Assembly: GCA_037576215.1 (NCBI GenBank)
Contig: JBANDB010000007.1
Span: forward strand, 4,433,001 to 4,497,000
Length of the DNA stretch: 64,000 nt
From: Armillaria gallica
Taxonomy: Eukaryota; Basidiomycota; Agaricomycetes; Agaricales; Physalacriaceae
Reading direction: 5' to 3'
This document shows, piece after piece, positions 56,733-64,000 of the stretch; position 1 is the first letter of the stretch, and each line of letters begins with the position of its first letter. The notes below the pieces were generated by a model. It ran no database searches. It saw nothing but the letters and a program-made list of their open reading frames with translations, and was not told where the DNA came from. The position numbers were made by a program, and so were the translations under genes.

Positions 56733-57663
56733 ATGAACACTCTCCCTCCAGAGCTCGTGGATATAATTGTCTATGAGATATGGTACTCTGAAATGCCCTC
56801 TGTGATCCGACGGTCCTTCATGACGGCTGGCCCCCGGATTAATCGATTGTGGAAAGCCGTTTACTCCCTTATCGCTTCCCAGGACATCTACATCCCCAGC
56901 CTCGCATACATATACTACCTATCTGATATAGCCAGACGCCATAAATCCATAATATACCATGATCTCATCCCTCGAGCTACTCGTACCATCACCTGTTTCG
57001 TCGATTGCGGACAAAACGCAGGGGAAAGCATAGTAAAAGACATTTACCGCCTTCTCATGTGGCTACCTAACAATATTGGCTTCAAGAGCCTCTTTCCACT
57101 AGTCCCCTATATATCCCTCGAGCTTAGTTGGATCGGCGGTGGACGGGCAAAGGCAGACCCGCAGGTTTTACATGGTCTGCCCATCCACATTCGCTACCAC
57201 CGATTCCTGTGCGAGGCAAGCAAAGACGGGTGTGTACCAATCGACGTACATGTATCCATTGCAAACCCGGATCCTCTCTCGAGCTTGTGTGGTGACGAGT
57301 CATATTGGGTGTTCTACGCGCTGCGCAATATCGGTGCCAGTCCGAACATATTGTTTCGTCACGGTCAACCGTACTATCAGAGAACTTGTCGTGGCGCCAT
57401 CCTATATCGCCAAACCATGTATAGACTTGCATCACGAGGGGATTTGGAAGCCATCAATCGTTGCTTGTGGATGGCTTCGAAACGACGCCACGGTACGTGA
57501 CCTCTTTCGCCGTTTGTGCCATTGTCTAACATAGTGCAATCTTGTAGGATTGAGGTGGCTTGCTACCCCCCTCTATTGCTGGGAATATAAACAGTTGCAG
57601 CGGTTATTATCTTATTTATCCATGCCATGGTTAAGAGGCTATTACTCCATCATTAATATTTAA
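56733..57663 (+). CDS. F-box-like multicopy family protein, divergent intact copy
   Basis: Exons 56733-57492 and 57548-57663 give 291 aa. It starts MNTLPPELVDIIVYEIWYSE and shares SQDIYIPSLAYIYYLSDIAR, HKSIIYHDLIPRATRTITCF, LPIHIRYHRFL and DLEAINRCLWMASKR with the copy at 20,155, but the middle is much more diverged (roughly half identical by eye) than among the other copies. The intron position is conserved. An open frame kept despite this divergence suggests it is an older member under constraint. Its function is unknown; an F-box role is inference. Confidence 0.75.
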
Positions 57664-58120
57664 ACCGTTGTATGCATAGATGTAGTAGTAGTATAGACGT
57701 TTTGAAAAACCTTGTCAACGCCGTCAAACAACTAAGGGAGGTAAAACCAACCCATGCGGCGCGTGCCAGCCGGAGGCGTGGATTTGAGAGTCGCTGCTCT
57801 CGACTTTCAAACCGAATGTGGACATAACGGTTGTCGCAATTGCTTGTCCCGGACACACTCCTGATAGCCAGCTAATTATTTCTTTGGTGGATTAAGCAGT
57901 CGGCGTTTCGGCCGTGGTCCTCCCTCGTCCATCAGTCAGTATAAAATGTTGGCAGTGCTCATGTTATCTCAAACCTGAACGAATGCAAATCGAATTTCGT
58001 CTCAAGTATTACAAGGACAGACTTATGAGGCAACTACAACAACAGGATAAGTACATACAAGTCCAAAAAGTCAATAAATGAATCAAAGTCCGTCGTAAAT
58101 CATCACCATATTCAATATGC
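57664..58120. other. 3' flank shared with the 55.7-56.1 kb fragment
   Basis: The right part (from about 57,935) is the 3' flank of the secreted-protein gene and recurs at 55,745. Nothing else is seen. Confidence 0.5.
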
Positions 58121-58832
58121 CTAGTAGTGGGCATTCCAGTAGGAGGTGTTATAGTACTTGTTGCCATCGACCCAATCATCCTCACAGTAATCCTCCCAGG
58201 TCAATATGTCAATAATCTCCTCGAATAGCGCACATATAAACTGTTCGGCAGTCTCTTCGAGCGTGTAGACTAGAAAAATATCGTTTATCAGAAAGAGCTG
58301 AATGAACTTGACCAGACGCTTACCCTGGCAGGAGTGGCAGTCCTTATGGGCCGAACAGAGATTCTTGCAATCTGAGCGAAAATACAGTCAGCGTCATCTG
58401 GGATTACTGAAGAATAAACTTACCAATTTCATAGTTTTCCTTGTCGACGTAGCCGCAGGAGAAGGGATCGTGCTTTCCGGGTTTCCATCTCTTCCAGGAG
58501 TCCGTGTAATCGAAGACGGTGTCCCAAGTACAACCGGGCTCGGGCCAGTAGTGAGGGCATTCGAAACCGCACGTAGGCTGGAGTACTCTCAGGTCAGTGA
58601 TCACTTGTATAACGGGGGAACGTACATTGCTCAGACAAGGACAGTCGATGGGAGCGTCGTATGGACAGTGCTTATCTGGTCCTGGCCAGGTCCAGGAGGG
58701 TCTCCAGGGAGCATACGTGCCGTAGTCCCTGGCCTCGACGCTCTCGTCGGCCTTGCGAACGTTGATGGTACCGGAAAGGGCTGGCACGATGGCAGCAGCC
58801 AAGGGAAGAAGAATAGCGAGTGAGAAACGCAT
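58121..58832 (-). CDS. Small secreted cysteine-rich protein (candidate effector)
   Basis: Exons 58832-58626, 58577-58424, 58371-58324 and 58269-58121 give 185 aa. A clear signal peptide (MRFSLAILLPLAAAIVPALS) is followed by about 13 cysteines, among them HCPYDAPIDCPC, PTCGFECPHY, EPGCTW, FSCGYV, IDCKNLCSAHKDCHSC and YCEDDW, and many Trp/Tyr residues. No known domain is recognised. The start at 58832 gives a perfect signal peptide; a 13-residue upstream extension is in frame but unlikely. A partial duplicate of the last exon sits 2.2 kb away. Size, secretion and cysteine content fit a fungal effector or surface protein, but no function can be claimed. Confidence 0.82.
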
Positions 58833-59839
58833 GCTGCTAAATGAGTCGATATGTTGTACGAGTAGATTCAATAGAAAAAGGTGGAGATTTTTTCAAGAGA
58901 AAAGACGGCGTTATTTGTGTTCCTTTATACCATTTACAAGGTCCTCAGTGGGAAGAATACTGAATGTTAATTCATATGTAAAACAGCACCCAGAAAGATA
59001 TAAATGAAGTTAGCGGTCCCAGAAGTCCGCAGAATGGTATTGATTTCAAGATACCAAGGTACGAGAAAAGATCCTTTGAGCTACCTTTGAGCGATCATAG
59101 TCAAGTGCGGTGGAGGGCGCACGACCCGTGTCGGTATCGGACAGATAACACCGTTCAGAGATATGTAATTTCACTGCCCACGGTGTATGCCAAGTCGAAG
59201 AGGCATTCATGGATGATCACGATGATTCGACGGCCGTTGGGAAAATTGAAGTTCAAAAGATTTGCGAGCATGTGATCAACTTTGTCGATGAGACAAAATA
59301 CTTGGGCTGTGGTGGAAGACTGCTGTCCATATTGGCACGCGCAACAACTTGAAACGAAGTGACTGGGAGAAAGATCCGGAAACGTTTTACAAATACAAAT
59401 TGGTCGTTCGAAAAGAAGGGTGAAGGCGAATCTTTGAACGAGTGCCACAAATTCACACATTGTTTTTGAGTTGCAGTCTACAACAATATGTTTTTGAATT
59501 GCTACATCTAAGTATTCGTTGTGGATACAGGCGATGTAATTTCGAAGAAAAGGGGAAGATTCCAACACAGCAATGCATATCAAGACATGATCATGACAAG
59601 TCGTAAGGATACAGTATAACAAATGAAAGCAACGGATAGATCAGATCTCAGTAGCGCCTAAAGACAACGAATACAGTATCGGTAGGCGAAGTAGCCTAAA
59701 ATGAAGCAAAGAAATATGTCCAAGATAGAAAAAGGACAGCAGTTCGGGGAAAAAGAGTGAAATCGAACTCGTCCAATGACTCATGGTGGTGATTTGCATG
59801 CTGTGTGCGTGCCTATCGCACAGTGAATCAATAATGTCG
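58833..59839. other. Intergenic upstream of secreted-protein gene
   Basis: A minus-strand frame at 59,155-59,622 (155 aa) has no known features and is probably chance. A TATAAAG box (58,923-58,929, minus strand) lies about 90 bp before the secreted-protein ATG. Confidence 0.4.
58923..58929 (-). promoter_or_regulatory. TATA box of the Cys-rich secreted protein gene
   Basis: TATAAAG on the coding strand sits 91 bp upstream of the ATG at 58,832, a usual spacing for a fungal TATA box. Confidence 0.5.
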
Positions 59840-62406
59840 TTATGTAGGTTTCCAATTTGGATCCAGCCCCCCAGCCCAGGGCAGTGGGCTTATGGGACCC
59901 GAATCATCTGTCGCACCCCGTCGCACTCCCATATCGTGCATGGACGACGCAGCGGAGAAATGTACCCTGTGAGGAGACACCACTGAAGAAGCCGGACTGG
60001 CGGGTCCAAACGCGGATAGCGCTGGAGACATAGGCCCTTGCGCGCGGTACCTATGGCGCCCATCTGAAGAGATGCTACCCGAATGAGCTAGCGAAGAGTG
60101 GCCAGCGGTCCCGTGGCTCTTTGACGAGCCAGAACCCGTAGAAGGGTCTCGCAAAGAAGCAGGAGCTGAACCCGCAGAACTCCTCGACCCCGGGCTTAGA
60201 TGAGAACGCATCGAGTGCAATGATCCCTGCTCAGAGGAATGACCAGGATGGTGAATGAAGTGAGGCTATGGGGAAATGTGAGTCAGGACGTTCACTATAG
60301 ATGCATTGAGACTTACTAATCCAAAAGTTGACCTTCGTCCCACTTCGTCCACGCCACTGGGCACGACGCCAGCTAGAGACCTCCATCCATCTCCAGCCGA
60401 GGGAGGTTCTTCCTCAAGGATATCAAAGCTGATGCCCGTGGTTCCATCGGATCCGCCAGCGAAGGAGCCCATCGATGAGGTAGTACCTGAAATGTCTCCC
60501 CAAGTTCGTGGAGGCATTGACTTTGTCAACCCTGGAGGATACGAAAGCAATTTGGTGCCGAAACTACTGTTGCTCGGAGTATCCTTCATCGAAGACGCCG
60601 ACGTAAACGGTGAGATACCTCGTGGGGCAGGCATATCAAGGATATCGATGTGACCAGTGAATACTGGTGTCACCGGCGAAGTAGGAGCTGTGGACGTCTC
60701 TGCAACGGACGAGTCTCCCGGTACGGAGGCATGATGCCTCATCCTTTCGAGAGACCCGGGGCTCCAGATACCTAATTCTGCCTGGTTCGGCGCGGCAAGG
60801 GCACGAGGAGGAGGGGTAAGCACGGGGACACCGGCCAGGACAGGTGTGCTAGGAATGGAAGATTGCGCATCATGATACACCGTTGCACCAGACGCTGCAC
60901 TCTTGGCACTGACACTCGACATTGGCCGATCACTCATTGAACTCATCGCAGGTCCGAGAAGGCGTCGGTCAGTCATCTCAGGCGAAACATCACCAAGCAG
61001 AGCTTGACCCGACTCGAGATCGTCAGAGGGAAGACGTGAATGTCTCCGGGACGAAGAGTCCAAACTTTTGAACATGTTGCTGAACCGCCCTAAGCTAGCC
61101 AGACTTCCGAGTCCGAGAAGACCACCACTATGTCTAGCGGCAGCGCTTGTGCTGGGATGGGGGTGTTCAGGTGAATCGAGAGGCGAATTGGACGATAACG
61201 GAGACGTTCGAGGACCAAGGTCCTCAACTCGTACACGCCGTGCCGTTGCCAACATTGCGGGTTCATCTCCGTCGATGGGATATGATGATCGATGTGTTTG
61301 CTTAGAATTACGCGAAGAGTCTCTACTGGAGCGAGATTCTGGATCAACCAGTCGAGGTGGAGGCATGGGAGGTCCAAAGTCGGTATTTCCGTCGTTGGAA
61401 GCTGATTCTTCTACCAAAGTATGAAGAGGTTCGGAGCCGGAAGGATTATATCCTGGTCGGTACTCATCCTCGGGGTCGAAGTGGATAGTGGGATGATCTA
61501 ACAGAGACCCATAGCCAGAACCGGTTGAAGAAGTGTTCTTTCCACTACTATTAGTAGACACGCTTCCATCCATAGGGGCATTTTTGGCCTCTGCTGGGGC
61601 CGCCTTTCTCCTAAACGGCCCTGGTTTAGCGCCGCCCCTCCGTTTCGGTGGAACAGCTGGAGCGCCACGGCTTTGTTGGAGGAATGGATCAACTTCTTCT
61701 CCGCTGCCCCGTGGTGAACCTTCCCCAGGACGGCGGAACTCAGGATCAACCATGACATAGTCTTTTTCTTGATCATCAGCTTCGCCAAGATGTCGACGTC
61801 GACGACGATCCCTACTGTAAAGATAGCAGATCCCAATGCCTAGAAGAACCACAAGCGCCATAACACAACCCGCAATGAGGCCACCAATTTGAGATTTACT
61901 CAGGTGTCCACCTTGCGAAATCGAAGGTGAGGTCGGGGCAGAAGAACTAGATGACGTCGACGTCGCAGTCGGGGATGCAGATGAAGAGGACGACGCGGAG
62001 ATTGACGATGTTAATGAATTGGATAACGAAGAGGTGGAGGATGAAGGTATCGCAGATGAAGGTATAGATGATGAGGTTGAAACTATTGTTGATGCGGTTG
62101 AAGGTATCGCAGATGAGGAGGTTATGGGTGTCGCAGTAGTTATTGAGGTATCAGTAACGGATGTTGCAGTGGATGCAGGAGAGGTTAGACCGCCATATGT
62201 CCAGTCTGAGCCCAATGGAATCTATGGACATTCATGTTACTATTGAACCGTAAGATTGAGAGAGAACGACGCACACTGGGTCCATAGTATGTCAATGGCA
62301 AGTACATCACCGAGGTGACGGTGGCAAGGGGAATGCCGCTGTCGTCAGTGACAGTCGACACGACCTCAGTCAACCACGGTGGGAACGCCTGCGTATTGCC
62401 AGCCAT
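59840..62406 (-). CDS. Single-pass mucin-like membrane protein with long cytoplasmic tail
   Basis: Exons 62406-62275, 62221-60317 and 60265-59840 give 820 aa. After a short N-terminal part (MAGNTQAFPPWLTEVVSTVT) comes a Ser/Thr-rich stretch of about 90 residues (probably O-glycosylated), a transmembrane segment IGGLIAGCVMALVVLLGIGI and a basic stop-transfer patch RDRRRRRH. The remaining ~650 residues are Ser/Pro-rich and disordered, with many SP/TP sites. The plan resembles fungal cell-wall stress sensors (Wsc/Mid2-like), but there is no WSC domain and no obvious N-terminal signal peptide, so the membrane segment may act as a signal anchor. Agaricomycetes have many such proteins of unknown role. 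Confidence 0.8.
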
Positions 62407-64000
62407 CCAGAACCGAGTTTGTTTTTTCTCTTTTTTTGTTACTTATGAGAAATAGATGTCGTTAGTGAGCGTGAGTGAAGTTGACTAGACTAGGCAATCA
62501 GTACGGCAATGCGCCTACGAGCCTAGAAGGGACATACGAATTATAAATCGTCGCGATAAAGTGTGAGAGATGAGAAACCCTCAAATGCGCCGTGAGCGAC
62601 ACAATGGATGGGAGTGGGAGGAAAGAGGAATCGCACGTTGCGGGAACCAGCGACGCGCTCCAGGCAAGTCAACCAAAGTCACGTGAGCAATGCTTTGCAA
62701 ATTGATACTATCTCCGCAGATCGCCCGATTTAGTTCCGTGGGTTGCCGTCGGTCTATCTTGTTCCTCGAGGCACAGCTTTGTCAATATTACCCCTTATTA
62801 CCCTGATATTGTAGGCTAGCACCAGCGTATGGCTCTGTTTTTTCAGCATCTTCATACTCCCTGTAACGCCAATATTCAGTCTATTAGACTGTATTTAGAT
62901 TTCTGATCTGCCCACTACCCAGTGATGCCCAGTCAGATGCACCCATGCTTTACCTTTCTAATATGCGGCAATGTGTCATCGAAGTTCCTAGTACTCGGCT
63001 GATTGAGCAGATGTTGTTACCCCTTCCCCCTAGTCCCTCGATGGTAGACTCGACCATTTGTGATGATAGGGTCCTCATCGTTACGGCAGCCTTCAATGAT
63101 TGTGAGAACAGTTAAATATAGTCGTTGAATTGTACATTGATGAGGCATCAAAATTAATTTGGCAGCCCGTCGAGTCCGCGAAAGTCCGTTGATGTACTTC
63201 AAGATACGCCGCAGAACTGCTTCTCATAACAATTGCTCTTGAGAAGCTTCCTTTCCTCGTGCATCTCGGTCATAAATACTGCATGCTAAGAGCTTATTGC
63301 GTGTATCGTTGTCAAGTCAATGCATTACCTCAGACGTAGTAACAGTGTAAGCCAACCAAATAATGAACAAGCGCACAGGTATGTCGACAAGACCCTGTAC
63401 CAAGACTGTGGTACACTGAGCTGCACCAATCTCTGACGATGAGATATGTACTAAAAGTGTTGTCACAGTATAAATATCTCCTTCGTCGTTTGAAATAACG
63501 AACTCGCTAGCGGCGCACGAATATCCAGGACAGAATATTGAGGATGATTTGAAATTTGAATATTTACCCCCAATCCCAAACTATCATCGTCGTCACTGTC
63601 TCCCGCTTCCTTTCTCTAGCTAGCCGTGCCTCAGCCAACGCAGACTCTCATGCAACGGTCTTGTCACCGGCAGCCCACGGCGGCACCGGTAACTACTTGT
63701 TTTCCCTGAGACGATCGAGACAGCGAGATAGGTGGGTTCTGTCTTACGAAGGATAATGAATAGACCGTACATGTATCTGTTGTATAAAATATCGTTGCTC
63801 CGCAATATTTTCTCACGCGCAGATCGTGTTTCTTTGAATGACACGTAAGTTACTTCGCTCTTCATCTATAACAATGACTCACTAATTATGCTTCTAGCAA
63901 CGATGGCAGAGCAGTTTGCCATTGCTGAGGCATGGCAGTGAAGCCTGAGAAGCAGTGCAACAGAGGTCACAGGTATCCTACTCTTGAAGCTAGAATCTCA
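62407..64000. other. Right-hand intergenic region
   Basis: No gene, tRNA or repeat is supported in this 1.6 kb. Short frames at 63,017-63,202, 63,556-63,756 and 63,620-63,865 have no features. The left end contains the promoter of the mucin-like gene, including a T-run at about 62,423-62,439. Confidence 0.4.

Noticed and set aside
59155..59622. 155-aa minus-strand frame as a gene
   Set aside because: It has scattered Cys and hydrophobic residues but no motif, signal peptide or splice support.
1..64000. CRISPR arrays, bacterial operons or ribosome binding sites
   Set aside because: No regularly spaced repeats were seen, and spliceosomal introns throughout mark a eukaryotic genome.

Overview
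The window looks like nuclear DNA of a filamentous basidiomycete, most likely an Agaricomycete. Genes are packed on both strands and cut by many introns of about 45-75 bp with GT(or GC)...AG ends. The set includes a laccase-type multicopper oxidase with 19 exons, a CFEM protein, a berberine-bridge-like FAD oxidase and Ase1, TIM17, Mo25, calmodulin, eL31 and UBR7 orthologues. I rebuilt gene models by hand from splice sites, frame and family knowledge; most close as exact open frames.

Layout. 0-7.3 kb: a KIN4-like kinase gene flanked by inverted copies of a ~460-bp repeat. 7.5-10.4 kb: a decayed segmental duplicate (TM-protein fragment plus F-box-like gene) split by ~1.2 kb of foreign DNA that itself holds a 430-bp terminal-inverted-repeat element. 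11-16.1 kb: a secreted FAD oxidase and, divergently, the spindle protein Ase1/PRC1. 16.6-19.5 kb: a broken Cdc4-like WD40 copy and an intact short-chain dehydrogenase. 20.1-21.7 kb: an intact F-box-like family gene and a repeat. 21.9-24.4 kb: the laccase-like gene. 25.6-29.9 kb: a large alpha/beta-hydrolase-fold protein. 30.7-36.1 kb: second copy of the duplicated gene pair, repeats and a dead deaminase-like gene. 37.2-45.3 kb: TIM17, Mo25, a beta-propeller lactonase, an F-box-like protein and calmodulin. 46.7-55.2 kb: an AIM9-like kinase-fold gene with two frameshifts, a tail-anchored FHA protein, UBR7, CFEM and eL31. 56.7-62.4 kb: another F-box-like copy, a Cys-rich secreted protein and a mucin-like membrane protein. 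The last 1.6 kb has no gene I can support.

The window mixes conserved housekeeping genes with islands of lineage-specific duplicates and dead copies. The most unusual item is the laccase-like protein. Its frame is intact over 19 exons and its type-1 copper site is kept, yet both histidines of the first copper motif are Asp, one histidine of the second is Gln, and both partners of one conserved disulphide are gone. A second theme is splicing: at least five GC-AG introns among about 90 modelled, and a calmodulin gene with coding exons of 12, 7, 12 and 11 bp.
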